Positions 12,139-29,171 of a DNA stretch of 64,000 nt are shown in pieces. Both the position numbers and the translations under genes were made by a program. The notes under the pieces are model-generated. The model was not told where the DNA came from, did not search any database, and worked only from the letters and a program-made list of their open reading frames with translations. This stretch comes from Bradyrhizobium sp. KBS0727. GTDB taxonomy: Bacteria > Pseudomonadota > Alphaproteobacteria > Rhizobiales > Xanthobacteraceae. Where the stretch lies: the NCBI RefSeq assembly GCF_005937885.2, contig NZ_CP042176.1, forward strand, positions 4,397,501-4,461,500, written 5' to 3'. Numbering within the stretch: the stretch's first letter is position 1; every line of letters begins with the position of its first letter.

Positions 12139-13122
12139 ATGAGGCGACGAGATCTGGTAGCCGGGCTGGCCAGTGCGGCGATAACGTGGCCGTTTTCGGC
12201 GATCGCACAGAGTGCGGTACCTCGCGTCGGAATTCTCTTCGCCGGGTCTGAGGGATCTGCCACCTCCAACGGGTTTATCGCCGAAATCAGCGAAGGTTTG
12301 CGCAACCTCGGTTTGAACGAAGGTCGGGACTATGTCTTCGAAAAGCGGTTTGCCGCCGGAGATTACGCGCGGTTTCCGGCTTTAGCCGCAGAGCTGGCTC
12401 TGGCCGGCGCCAGGATCGTGCTTCCGAACACGATCGCAGCCGCGCGGGCCGCGCAAGCCCTATCGCCGCCGCTTCCCGTGGTGCTGGTGGCCATCAACGA
12501 CCCCGTGGGGACCGGTCTGATAGCAAGCCTTGCGCGACCTGGAGGCCATACCACCGGTGTGGCGACCCTGATCGAAGATCTCACGCCCAAAATGCTCGAG
12601 TATCAGCGTATGCTGGTGCCCGAGGCGAAGGTGCTCGGCATCATCTCCAATCCGGCCAATCCGTCGAATCCCATCATGGTCGACAACTTCCGGGCGCATG
12701 CAAGCGCAATGGGGATGACAGTCCGTTCAGTCTCCTTGAGCCTGCCGGGAGAAATCGACGCCACATTTGCATCCCTCGCGGCCGCCAAACCAGATGCGCT
12801 TCACCTGATCGGCGATGCTGCCAACGTCGATCTTGGCGACCGCCTCTCCGCATTCGCCAATGCACAGCGGATTCCGCTCTTTTCAACCTATCCGCCTATG
12901 GTCGAATTCGGGTGCCTGCTTGCCTATGGCCCTCCCAGACGCATGCTCCTGGTCAGAGTGGGATATTATGTGAAGCGGATTCTGGAAGGGTCTGCGCCCG
13001 CCGATCTGCCGGTGGAGCAGCCGACCCAGATCGAGCTTTGGCTCAACAAGAAGGCCGCCGATGCCCTCGGCCTCACGGTCCCCGCCTCTTTGCTTGCCAC
13101 GGCCGACAAGGTCATTGAGTAG
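12139..13122 (+). CDS. ABC transporter substrate-binding protein, ABC_sub_bind family
   Basis: A periplasmic binding protein of the PF04392 type, highly amplified in bradyrhizobia. I take the ATG at 12139, because the product then opens with a twin-arginine-like leader (MRRRDLVAGLASAAITWPF, cleavage after AIAQ). An upstream GTG would add 12 residues before it. The mature part starts VPRVGILFAGSEG, the standard opening, and ends ADALGLTVPASLLATADKVIE, the family C-terminus. No permease or ATPase partner is adjacent, so its transporter and ligand are unknown. It is convergent with the exporter gene that follows. Confidence 0.88.
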   Translation: MRRRDLVAGLASAAITWPFSAIAQSAVPRVGILFAGSEGSATSNGFIAEISEGLRNLGLNEGRDYVFEKRFAAGDYARFPALAAELALAGARIVLPNTIAAARAAQALSPPLPVVLVAINDPVGTGLIASLARPGGHTTGVATLIEDLTPKMLEYQRMLVPEAKVLGIISNPANPSNPIMVDNFRAHASAMGMTVRSVSLSLPGEIDATFASLAAAKPDALHLIGDAANVDLGDRLSAFANAQRIPLFSTYPPMVEFGCLLAYGPPRRMLLVRVGYYVKRILEGSAPADLPVEQPTQIELWLNKKAADALGLTVPASLLATADKVIE

Positions 13123-13175
13123 GTCTGGCCGACCGCGATTATGAGCAAGCGTCTCGGCCGAAACGACGACAGCGC

Positions 13176-15215
13176 TCACTCCTCCTCGTCGTCCTCATCG
13201 TCGTCTTCATCATCGTCCTCGTCGTCATCATCATCGGCGAGAGCGGCCGCGTTGTGTGGCGTATGGCCCTGGTCGTCCCAGAGCTTGCGATAAACGCCAT
13301 TGGCGGCGAGCAGCTTCGCATGCGAGCCGCGTTCGATCGCCTTGCCACCCGAGATCACGATGATCTCGTCCATCTCGACCACCGACGTCAGGCGGTGGGT
13401 CGACCAGATCATGGTCCGCCCCTCCGCGACGTTCAGCAGCGTGCGGTTGATCGCCGCTTCGGTGGTCTGGTCGAGCGCGGACGTGGCCTCGTCGAGCAGC
13501 AGCACCGACGGATTGCGGATGATCGCGCGCGCGATCGCGATGCGCTGGCGCTGGCCGCCCGACAGCGTGTCGCCGCGCTCGCCGACCAGCGTGTCATATT
13601 TCTGCGGCAGGCTCATGATGTAGCGGTGGATCTCGGCCTTGCGCGCGGCTTCCGTGACTTCTTCGTCGCTGGCGCCCTCCTTGCCGAGCCGGATGTTTTC
13701 GCGGATCGACATGTTGAACAGCATGTTCTCCTGAAACACGACGGCCATCCCCCGGCGCAGCGATTCGCGGGTCACCCGGCGAATATCGACGCCGTCGATG
13801 GTCACGCGACCTTCGTCGGGCACGTAGAGGCGCAGGATCAGGTTGAGCAACGTGCTCTTGCCGGAGCCCGAGGGGCCGACGATCGCGATACGCTTGCCGG
13901 CATTGAGCTTGAGACTGAAATTGTCGAGCACCGGGGTCGGGCTGCCTTCGTAGGCGAAGGTCACGCGATCGAAGCTGATGTCGTTGATGATCCGCGGCAG
14001 ATCCGGCGCGCCCGGACGATCGGCGCCGCGCGTCGGCTCGTCGAGCAGTTCCTGGATATGACGCACCGCCGCCGCCGACTGGATCGACACCGGAATGAAA
14101 TGCATCAGATGGGCGATGTTGTAGGACACCTCCCAGAACGCGCTCTCGAAGGTGACGAAGGTACCGATGGTGATCTGGCCCTTGGTGGCGAGATAGGCGC
14201 CGATCGCGAGCACCACGAGGTGCAGCAACAGGACCGAGATCGTGACGGTGCGCTCCACCATGGTCGACAGGAACACGGCGGACGCCGTCTTGATGCGCAC
14301 ATCCTGGTTGCGCATGGTGAACCAGCCGAGCGTACGGCGCTGCAGGCTGAACGCCTTGACCACCGCCTGCGCCGCCACGTTCTCCTGGACCATGCCGAGC
14401 AGCGCCGACTCGTTCAGCTTCTGCTCGTAGTTCGCCTGCACCGCCTTTGGCGTCAGGATCCGCGGACCGATCAGGGTGATCGGAAACACCAATAGCGCCA
14501 CCGCCGCGAGCTGCCAGTTCAGGAACAGCATCAGGACGATGCCGGCGATCAACTCGAAGAACGGCAGCGCCGCGCTGTTGGCGAAGCTCTTGATCGAGCC
14601 CTCGAAGGCCGAGAGGTCGATGGAGAACCGCGAGAGAATTTCGCCGCGCTTGGTGCGGGCAAAATAGGCGGACGGCAGGTTCTGGACGTGCTCGAACAGC
14701 CGCGTTCGCACGTCCGAAATCACGCTCGCTGCCAGTCGCGCATCCCAGCGCTCGTACCAGACCGCGATGATCGAGGTGACGATGCCGGCGGCCGCGAGCA
14801 CGCCGAGGATCTTGTACAGCGCCTGGAAGTCTTCCTCCCCGAGCGCATCGTCGATCAGGAACTTCAGGCTCAACGGCATGAAGACGTTGAACAGCGTCTC
14901 GACCAGAACGCCGAAAGTGACGAAGGCCAGCAGCTTCTTGTAATTGATCAGGATCGGCTTGACGAAGCCGTAGATCGTCGAGAGCGCGCCGGCGGCTTCC
15001 TTGGCGGTAAAGACGACGAGGTCCTCGTCGTCATCATCGTCGTCGAGCTCCAGTTCGTCATCATCATCTTCGTCATCGTCGGGCGGCGCAGCGGCTGCCT
15101 TGCCGCCGGCAATCGGGCTCGCCGCACCGGGCTCGACCGCGAGCTTCTTCTCGAGCTCAGGATCGTCCGCCGACGCGGGATTCCGGTCATCCGGAGAAGG
15201 AGGTTTTGGCGCCAT
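13176..15215 (-). CDS. ABC exporter (fused permease-ATPase) with polyacidic tails
   Basis: A 679-residue half-transporter of the ABCB/MsbA type. A disordered N-terminal tail with a Asp/Glu run (about residues 46-65) precedes six predicted membrane helices (about 85-400). The nucleotide-binding domain has Walker A GPSGSGKST at about 446-454, signature LSGGQRQR at about 549, and Walker B VLLLDEATS at about 567. The last 25 residues are almost entirely Asp/Glu. It should work as a homodimer exporting a lipid, peptide or small molecule. It follows the oxidoreductase-methyltransferase gene on the same strand, so its cargo may be that enzyme's product. The function is otherwise unknown. Confidence 0.9.
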   Translation of the reverse strand: MAPKPPSPDDRNPASADDPELEKKLAVEPGAASPIAGGKAAAAPPDDDEDDDDELELDDDDDDEDLVVFTAKEAAGALSTIYGFVKPILINYKKLLAFVTFGVLVETLFNVFMPLSLKFLIDDALGEEDFQALYKILGVLAAAGIVTSIIAVWYERWDARLAASVISDVRTRLFEHVQNLPSAYFARTKRGEILSRFSIDLSAFEGSIKSFANSAALPFFELIAGIVLMLFLNWQLAAVALLVFPITLIGPRILTPKAVQANYEQKLNESALLGMVQENVAAQAVVKAFSLQRRTLGWFTMRNQDVRIKTASAVFLSTMVERTVTISVLLLHLVVLAIGAYLATKGQITIGTFVTFESAFWEVSYNIAHLMHFIPVSIQSAAAVRHIQELLDEPTRGADRPGAPDLPRIINDISFDRVTFAYEGSPTPVLDNFSLKLNAGKRIAIVGPSGSGKSTLLNLILRLYVPDEGRVTIDGVDIRRVTRESLRRGMAVVFQENMLFNMSIRENIRLGKEGASDEEVTEAARKAEIHRYIMSLPQKYDTLVGERGDTLSGGQRQRIAIARAIIRNPSVLLLDEATSALDQTTEAAINRTLLNVAEGRTMIWSTHRLTSVVEMDEIIVISGGKAIERGSHAKLLAANGVYRKLWDDQGHTPHNAAALADDDDDEDDDEDDDEDDEEE

Positions 15216-15388
15216 GAAACCAACCGATGCTGCACGGCCGGCCTGACCGCAAATCGAACGCGATAGCCCAAAATGTTATCTTGGACGTTACCTTGGACGC
15301 TATCGCGCCGATCCTATGCGATCGGGATCAATTCGGCAAAACAATTGGCAAGGCATTTGTAACGGCCAACCTGGCCGATGCCGGCCGG

Positions 15389-17443
15389 TCAATCGTCCGA
15401 TTCCACCTTGTCAAAGAACGAGTAGCGCAGGCTGTCGGCGTCGGCGTACCACTGGCCCGGCCCCTTGTGAGCCGCCAGCGTCGCCGCCCACAGCGCATCG
15501 GTGCAATCGCGGCGATGCATCGAGAGGTCGAATCCGTTACTGAAGAACAATTCCGACCATTCCCACCAGGTGCCGAGCTTTTTTACCCCGCGCAGCAGGT
15601 CGTAACGGTCGATCAGGCCCGGCGCCATATCCGAGGTCACCGATCCGAACACGAGGCCCCTCTTCGCCACGCGGTTCAGTTCGCGGACCGCCTGCAGCAC
15701 CTGCTTATCCGCGAGATGACACAGGCTGGTCTCGAACACGAAGTCGAATTCGCCGTTCTTGAACGGCATATCGACGATCGAGCCGAGCTTGTTGTACTTC
15801 TTCAGCGCGCTCGGCGTCCTGGCATGGATCGCGCGGTTGTTTTCGATACCCCAGGCATCGATCCCGCGTTCGCGCAGCGCGCCGACCAGTTCGCCGCTGG
15901 CGGAGCCTGCCACCAGCAGCCTGTAGCCCTTGGCCCTGTTCCAGACGATCTTGATCAGGTCCGTCAGGTAAGCCGGGTCGGTAAACTGGCTCCAGACTTC
16001 GCTGTAGGGTCCGACGCCGCGGTAATTCTCGAAATAGTTGCGGTCGATCTTGTCGGACAACGCCGTGTCCTGCTGCGCGCGTGCGCGGCGCAGCCGCATC
16101 GTCTCGGTGAGAACGATATCGGTAGCGGCGTCGGAGGAGTCGAGCAGTCCGTTCAGCGTGGAATCGAACAGGTAGTCGCCGACCACGACGATCCCCGGAT
16201 GCTCTTTCGGCTCGGGACGGTGATTGGTCATGACGTCCCGCACCGGCATGCCGCCCGGCAGCGCGTTCACCGACGACAGCCAGCGGTGGATCTTGCCTTC
16301 CATGAAATGGTCGCGGGCATCGCCGAGTGAAGCCGGCAGCGACTTCAGCGCGGCGTCGATCAGTTCCTGATCGCTGAGATTGGCGAACGCCAGCGCGTCG
16401 GAGCCGGCGATCAGCCAGTTCAGGACGCCGTGCTTGCCGACGTCGTGACGCGCGCCCTCGTTGTAGACGCAGCAGCCGCCGAACGCCTCCGACATGAACC
16501 AGGCGCCGGGGATCTGCTCGCCCCAGAACGGTTCGTCAAACAGGATCGAGACCCGCAGGTAATGCGCCGGCCGGTCGAAATAGGCGACGTGCTTGACCAT
16601 CGACTTGCGCAGCTCTTCGCCGTCCCAGCGCATGGTGGCGAGCCAGGAGTGCGGCAGGCACATCAGCACCAGGTCGAAGTCGCGCGTCTCCGGCCCCTTG
16701 CCGTTCATCATGTTGAGCTGATAGCGGCCGGCGGCGGTCTTGCCGACCTTGAGCACCCGGTGATTGAGCTGGATATCCGCGTCGACCTCGGAACGCAGGC
16801 CTTCGATCAGCTGCTCGTTGCCGTTCTGGATCGAGTACAGGCCAATATAGCCGTCGACGTCCATCACGAAGTTCTTCAGCGCGTTGAGCCCGTTGGTGTT
16901 GTGGCTCTCGGTCGCGATGTCCGAGCGCGCCATCACCTTGAAGAAACGCTTGGCCGTGGGATCGGTGACCTCCTTGTCGAGCACCTGCTCGGAGGTCAGG
17001 TAGGCCCAGGGATGCTCGTTGTCGTGGGCGCCGACGCCTTCATAATATTCGATCGGCGACACCATGTCGGCGCAGCGCTTGCGGAACGCCTCGATCGCGG
17101 CCGCGGTCTTCGCACCGTATTTGCGGCGCATGCCGGGGACGTCGTTGAGGAGTTCGCCGTCGAGGTGAACCTGCTCGGCGTCCATCGGGATCGTCTGCAG
17201 CCCGAAATGCTGAATCAGCTCGCGCAGCGGATCGGGACCGGTCATCGAGTAATCGTAGATCTCGGCGACGCCGGCCTCGTACATCGCCGGCGCCGAATCG
17301 AACTTGCGCGTCACGATCTTGCCGCCGACGCGGTCGGACGCCTCGTAGATCGTGATGCGGCAGAGGTCGCCGAGCTTCTTCTTCAGATACCAGGCGCTCA
17401 TCAGCCCCCCGGGGCCGCCGCCAACGATTGCAAGGTCGAGCAT
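15389..17443 (-). CDS. Amine-oxidase-like FAD enzyme fused to a methyltransferase
   Basis: A 684-residue two-domain protein. Residues 1-460 are an FAD-dependent amine-oxidase/desaturase-like domain: dinucleotide motif AIVGGGPGGLMSAWYL at 5-20, then ASDRVGGKIVTRKF, and a C-terminal FAD contact GIVVVGDYLFDSTLNG. Residues from about 500 form a class I methyltransferase-like domain, with a degenerate motif I (LLVAGSASGELVGAL) followed by an acidic strand end (GIENN) and the motif FDFVFETSLCHLAD. It lies just beyond the rpoC terminator and 173 nt upstream of the exporter, probably in one unit with it. The substrate is unknown, and the SAM site may be altered. Confidence 0.8.
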   Translation of the reverse strand: MLDLAIVGGGPGGLMSAWYLKKKLGDLCRITIYEASDRVGGKIVTRKFDSAPAMYEAGVAEIYDYSMTGPDPLRELIQHFGLQTIPMDAEQVHLDGELLNDVPGMRRKYGAKTAAAIEAFRKRCADMVSPIEYYEGVGAHDNEHPWAYLTSEQVLDKEVTDPTAKRFFKVMARSDIATESHNTNGLNALKNFVMDVDGYIGLYSIQNGNEQLIEGLRSEVDADIQLNHRVLKVGKTAAGRYQLNMMNGKGPETRDFDLVLMCLPHSWLATMRWDGEELRKSMVKHVAYFDRPAHYLRVSILFDEPFWGEQIPGAWFMSEAFGGCCVYNEGARHDVGKHGVLNWLIAGSDALAFANLSDQELIDAALKSLPASLGDARDHFMEGKIHRWLSSVNALPGGMPVRDVMTNHRPEPKEHPGIVVVGDYLFDSTLNGLLDSSDAATDIVLTETMRLRRARAQQDTALSDKIDRNYFENYRGVGPYSEVWSQFTDPAYLTDLIKIVWNRAKGYRLLVAGSASGELVGALRERGIDAWGIENNRAIHARTPSALKKYNKLGSIVDMPFKNGEFDFVFETSLCHLADKQVLQAVRELNRVAKRGLVFGSVTSDMAPGLIDRYDLLRGVKKLGTWWEWSELFFSNGFDLSMHRRDCTDALWAATLAAHKGPGQWYADADSLRYSFFDKVESDD

Positions 17444-17573
17444 ATGTGTTCCGTAGGTGGTTCGGCCGCGCCGCGAAGCGCCCGGTCCAAGTCACCCCAG
17501 CAAAAGCGCTTTTCACTCTGAAGGGAAGATGAACAAAGCAGGTCCCTGCATCGCAGCAATAAAACAAAGCAGC

Positions 17574-17601
17574 AAAAAGGCCGGCTTTCGCCGGCCTTTT
17601 T
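17574..17601 (-). terminator. Intrinsic terminator of the rpoBC operon
   Basis: A perfect stem GGCCGGC (17579-17585) / GCCGGCC (17590-17596) with a TTTC loop, flanked by five A and five T residues. It could work in both directions. It lies 28 nt after the rpoC stop codon and separates rpoC from the downstream oxidoreductase-methyltransferase gene. Confidence 0.9.
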
Positions 17602-17628
17602 CTTTCGTCGCACAGGTTCGACGAATGC

Positions 17629-21828
<4,200 letters not shown>

Positions 21829-21980
21829 CGTCTTCTCCTCGCGTGCCGATCGTCACCGGCAGCAAATTCGAAATTCTTATGTCGCGCGCGCTTCTCTCAA
21901 CGTCCGAGCGAAGCGCGAAATGCCCGGCACAAATTCGCGAAAGAATTCGCGGTTTGCGCCGGACATGAAATCCTCAAGCG

Positions 21981-26099
<4,119 letters not shown>

Positions 26100-26391
26100 C
26101 GTGGCCTCTCATTTTCGCCGCCCTGTTGGGCGAACCATCCGAAGCGCGACTGCCGCCGCCCCCGGGTTGAATTTCGAATCGCTCAAAAGGAACAAAGCCC
26201 AATTTCAGGAATTAACTCCTGAATCCGTTCTCTAGACCTTCAAAACGCAAAACGACGCGCGGGGCGCATGCCTGCACCCGCCCGTCTCAAGTTGCCGCTT
26301 CACGGACTGAAAAAGCCCGAAATTTGACTGTCTCCCAACGGCTTACGCCAAGGACCCTGCCGTCCCCACCGCCTACCGCGTTTTCCTGCTG

Positions 26392-26410
26392 CCGCCCCGA
26401 TATGGGGCGG
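26392..26410. promoter_or_regulatory. Hairpin in rplL-rpoB spacer
   Basis: Perfect 7-bp stem CCGCCCC (26392-26398) / GGGGCGG (26404-26410) with a 5-nt GATAT loop. It lies 6 nt from a second, longer hairpin. No T-run follows on the minus strand, so an attenuating or processing structure fits better than a full terminator. Confidence 0.7.
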
Positions 26411-26415
26411 TAATC

Positions 26416-26451
26416 GTGGAGATTCGAGGGGCTAACCCCGCGAATCCCCAC
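26416..26451. promoter_or_regulatory. Long stem-loop in rplL-rpoB spacer, candidate RNase III site
   Basis: A 36-nt hairpin: GTGG-GATTCG-GGGG pairs with CCCC-CGAATC-CCAC around a CTAA loop, with only two symmetric one-base mismatches (26420/26447 and 26427/26440). A T6 run (26454-26459) follows on the plus strand. On the minus strand, the transcribed one for rpoB, an A-run precedes it. A long double-stranded stem between rplL and rpoB matches the position of the known RNase III processing site in enterics. Confidence 0.7.
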
Positions 26452-26568
26452 ACTTTTTTGTGTACGCTGTGCTCCGGGTTACCCCAGCGCACCGACTTTG
26501 GACAGATCCCCGGGCCGCGCGCGGCCTAGGCCTCGCTTGTCCGGGGACGGAATTGAAGCAAGCTTCGC

Positions 26569-26940
<372 letters not shown>

Positions 26941-26992
26941 TGATCTGTTTCCTTAAACGTATTGGTTCGAACCAGGTTTGATTTGCGAAGGG

Positions 26993-27511
26993 TCAGGCCG
27001 CTTCGCTCTTTGAGGCATAGGCCTGAACGACGCGCGCGAGCTTGGCCGCGGGCGCTGTCGTGAGCTGAGCGATCTTGGTCGCCGGCGCCACCAGGAGGCC
27101 GACAATCTTTGCGCGCAGTTCATCGAGTGACGGCAGCGAGGCGAGCGCCTTCACACCGTTCACATCCAGGACGGTTTTACCCATCGAGCCGCCGAGAATG
27201 ACGAACTGTTCGTTCGTCTTGGCGAATTCGACGGCAACCTTCGGCGCCGCTACCGGATCGTCAGAAGTGGCGATCACGGTCGGTCCCTTCAGCAGGGAAC
27301 CGATGGCAACGACATCCGTGCCTTCAAGAGCAATTTTGGCGAGACGGTTCTTCGAGACCTTAACCGACGCGCCCGCCTGCTTCATCTGCATGCGCAGCTT
27401 CTGCATTTGGACCACGGTGAGGCCGGAATAGTGGGCGACGACTGCGACGCTCGTGGCCTTGAAGACCCCGTTCAGCGCCTCAACCGCGTCCTTTTTTGCC
27501 GCTCTTTCCAC
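26993..27511 (-). CDS. rplJ: 50S ribosomal protein L10
   Basis: L10 anchors the L7/L12 stalk and, in complex with it, represses its own mRNA leader in other bacteria. I assign a GTG start at 27511 (172 aa, beginning [17 protein letters not shown]). It has a GGAGAG ribosome binding site 8 nt upstream, and the frame before it is leader sequence that does not look like protein. The core motifs [19 protein letters not shown] and [11 protein letters not shown] are typical. The C-terminal helix ends [14 protein letters not shown]. Confidence 0.95.
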   Translation of the reverse strand: MERAAKKDAVEALNGVFKATSVAVVAHYSGLTVVQMQKLRMQMKQAGASVKVSKNRLAKIALEGTDVVAIGSLLKGPTVIATSDDPVAAPKVAVEFAKTNEQFVILGGSMGKTVLDVNGVKALASLPSLDELRAKIVGLLVAPATKIAQLTTAPAAKLARVVQAYASKSEAA

Positions 27512-27529
27512 AGCAAGCTCTCTCCGGTT

Positions 27530-27559
27530 GGCGGCCCTCGCTACGTGAGCGAGACCGCC
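27530..27559 (-). promoter_or_regulatory. Hairpin in the rplJ leader, candidate L10 control element
   Basis: The stem pairs GGCGG (27530-27534) with CCGCC (27555-27559) and CTCGCT (27537-27542) with AGCGAG (27548-27553), closing an ACGTG loop with a small internal loop. It ends 19 nt upstream of the GTG start, close to the ribosome binding site. L10(L7/L12)4 binding to such leaders is known. Binding here is inferred from position only. Confidence 0.55.
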
Positions 27560-27986
27560 GGGTTGCACCCATCGTCTCACCCAAAACCTGACCTCTGGAC
27601 ACAGTCCACGGGACACGTCGGGCAAGACGACATTTGAAAAGCCTGCCCTCCCGAACCAGATGGCGCGGGGTGTCGAGGTTCGAACCAAATCAACGCAGAC
27701 GCCGCCGAAAGCGACGCAAAGCGAAATTCGATCTTCACCCGTCTATGCAGGCCATACGATTAAGCCGTTGAAAAACTTTCGTTTCGCGCGGGCGCCTGCA
27801 GTCTTGGACAGGATCGAGACCATTCGGCAAGCCGAAGGTCCCTGCTCTCATTCCACCGGGACGACGGATCCCCTTCCTTTCGAGCAATCCAAGCGGATGT
27901 CTTGAAAGGAATGATCTCCTACCGTATCGGGTTTTCGGAATGCGAGCACAGACGTGCCAGCAACGGCCAGCACGCCCGGAAGCCGT

Positions 27987-28015
27987 TATCTAACGATTCT
28001 TGCCCGGCTTGCCAA
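27987..28015 (-). promoter_or_regulatory. Candidate promoter of rplJL-rpoBC
   Basis: On the minus strand TTGGCA (28010-28015) and TAGATA (27987-27992) are separated by exactly 17 nt. The -10 hexamer is identical to that of the secE promoter candidate. Transcription would start near 27980, giving rplJ a leader of about 470 nt. Confidence 0.65.
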
Positions 28016-28099
28016 GTCTTATCCGGCCTGACGAGCAAAATTCACACCAAACGGCCAAACGGTACCTGCGTACTTCAAATTTCCGGCTGAAATCACCCG

Positions 28100-29053
28100 T
28101 CAGGCGCCCCTCACCTCATATGGAAGCGCCTTGCCGGCGAAATACGCCTCGAGGTTTGCGATCACGCAGTTCTGCATCGCCACGTGCGATTCCAGCGTGT
28201 GGCCGCCGATATGCGGGCTCAGCACCACATTCGGCAGCGCGGTCAGCGCGTCCGGCGCATGCGGTTCCCTGGCGTAGACATCAAGGCCGGCGCCGGCGAT
28301 GGCCTGGTCGGTCAACGCCGCAATCAGCGCCGGCTCATCGATGACCGAGCCGCGCGAGATATTGACGACGAAACCATCCTTGCCGAGCTTCTTCAGGATC
28401 CCGGCATCGACGGCGTGGTTGGTGTCGGAGCCGGCGCGAACCGCGATCATCAGCACGCTGCACCATTCGGCCAGCGCCTCCAGGCTCGGAAAATACTGGT
28501 ACGGCACGTCGTGCCGGCTGCGGCTGAAATAGCCCACTTCGGTCTCGAAGGCGGCGACCCGCGCGGCGATCTTGCGGCCGATCTCCCCCATGCCGTAGAC
28601 GCCGACCTTGCGGCCGAGCATGCCGGCCTGCGGCCGCATCATCGGCGAAGGCTTGGCGCCGGCCCAGCTCCCGTCACGGACATAACTGTCGGCAACCAGC
28701 AAACGCCGCGTGGTCGCCAGCATCAGAGTGACGGCGATGTCGGCGACCGACGCCGCGTTCGCCCCCGGGCTGTGGCCCACCGCAATCCCGCGTTTTGCCG
28801 CCGCCGACAGATCGACGCCGTCATAGCCGGTGCCGTAGCAGACGATGGCCCCGAGTTTCGGCATCAGGTCCATCGCGTCAGCGCCGAACGGCGTTCCGCC
28901 CGCGGTGAGGACCGCGCGAATGCCGGACAGTTGCTCGGCGGAGAACACGTCATTCGGCCGCTTGCCCGCGGTATCCAGAAGTTCGAAGCGTTCGCCGAAC
29001 CGCACCATCTGGGCTTTGGGGAAACGCGAATAGATCAGCACCTTGTCGGGCAT
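28100..29053 (-). CDS. D-2-hydroxyacid dehydrogenase family protein
   Basis: A 317-residue NAD(P)-dependent oxidoreductase of the D-isomer 2-hydroxyacid dehydrogenase family, which reduces 2-keto acids such as glyoxylate or hydroxypyruvate. The nucleotide motif GMGEIG lies at residues 154-159. The catalytic triad is present: Arg234 (in NISRGSVIDE), Glu263 (AREP) and His281 (SPHIGGHT). It is wedged between rplA and rplJ on the same strand, after the rplA terminator, with a GGAAGAAAG ribosome binding site. Its place in the ribosomal cluster does not imply a ribosomal role. The substrate is uncertain. Confidence 0.9.
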   Translation of the reverse strand: MPDKVLIYSRFPKAQMVRFGERFELLDTAGKRPNDVFSAEQLSGIRAVLTAGGTPFGADAMDLMPKLGAIVCYGTGYDGVDLSAAAKRGIAVGHSPGANAASVADIAVTLMLATTRRLLVADSYVRDGSWAGAKPSPMMRPQAGMLGRKVGVYGMGEIGRKIAARVAAFETEVGYFSRSRHDVPYQYFPSLEALAEWCSVLMIAVRAGSDTNHAVDAGILKKLGKDGFVVNISRGSVIDEPALIAALTDQAIAGAGLDVYAREPHAPDALTALPNVVLSPHIGGHTLESHVAMQNCVIANLEAYFAGKALPYEVRGA

Positions 29054-29114
29054 TGTTGTTCTTTCTTCCTAAGTCCGGCACCGCGACGATTACGCAAGGC
29101 ACCGGCAAACGCAA

Positions 29115-29144
29115 AGGGCGGAACCGGTTTCCCGATTCCGCCCT
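29115..29144 (-). terminator. Terminator downstream of rplA
   Basis: A 9-bp stem AGGGCGGAA/TTCCGCCCT encloses a 12-nt partly paired loop, 28 nt after the rplA stop. On the minus strand it runs into TTTGCGTTT. It separates rplK-rplA from the dehydrogenase gene. The T-run is interrupted, so termination may be partial. Confidence 0.7.
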
Positions 29145-29171
29145 CTCTATTTTATGCGTAGCGCAAGAGCG

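Larger units (their letters stand above)
26100..26568 (-). other. rplL-rpoB intergenic region
   Basis: No gene is evident in these 469 nt. The stretch holds the two hairpins listed separately and a GC-rich imperfect palindrome at about 26505-26545. In other bacteria this interval carries an attenuator and an RNase III processing site that set the ratio of L7/L12 to polymerase. The structures here suggest a similar arrangement, by analogy. Confidence 0.6.
27512..28099 (-). other. rplJ leader / gene-free stretch
   Basis: These 588 nt between the dehydrogenase gene and rplJ carry no convincing coding sequence. They contain a candidate promoter at 27987-28015 and, next to the GTG start, a hairpin at 27530-27559. 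The implied rplJ leader is about 470 nt, long enough for autoregulation by L10 or for antitermination. Confidence 0.6.

Noticed and set aside
13254-14495. A 413-codon plus-strand frame opposite the ABC exporter
   Set aside because: The minus strand has clear Walker A, signature and Walker B motifs; the plus-strand frame has none.
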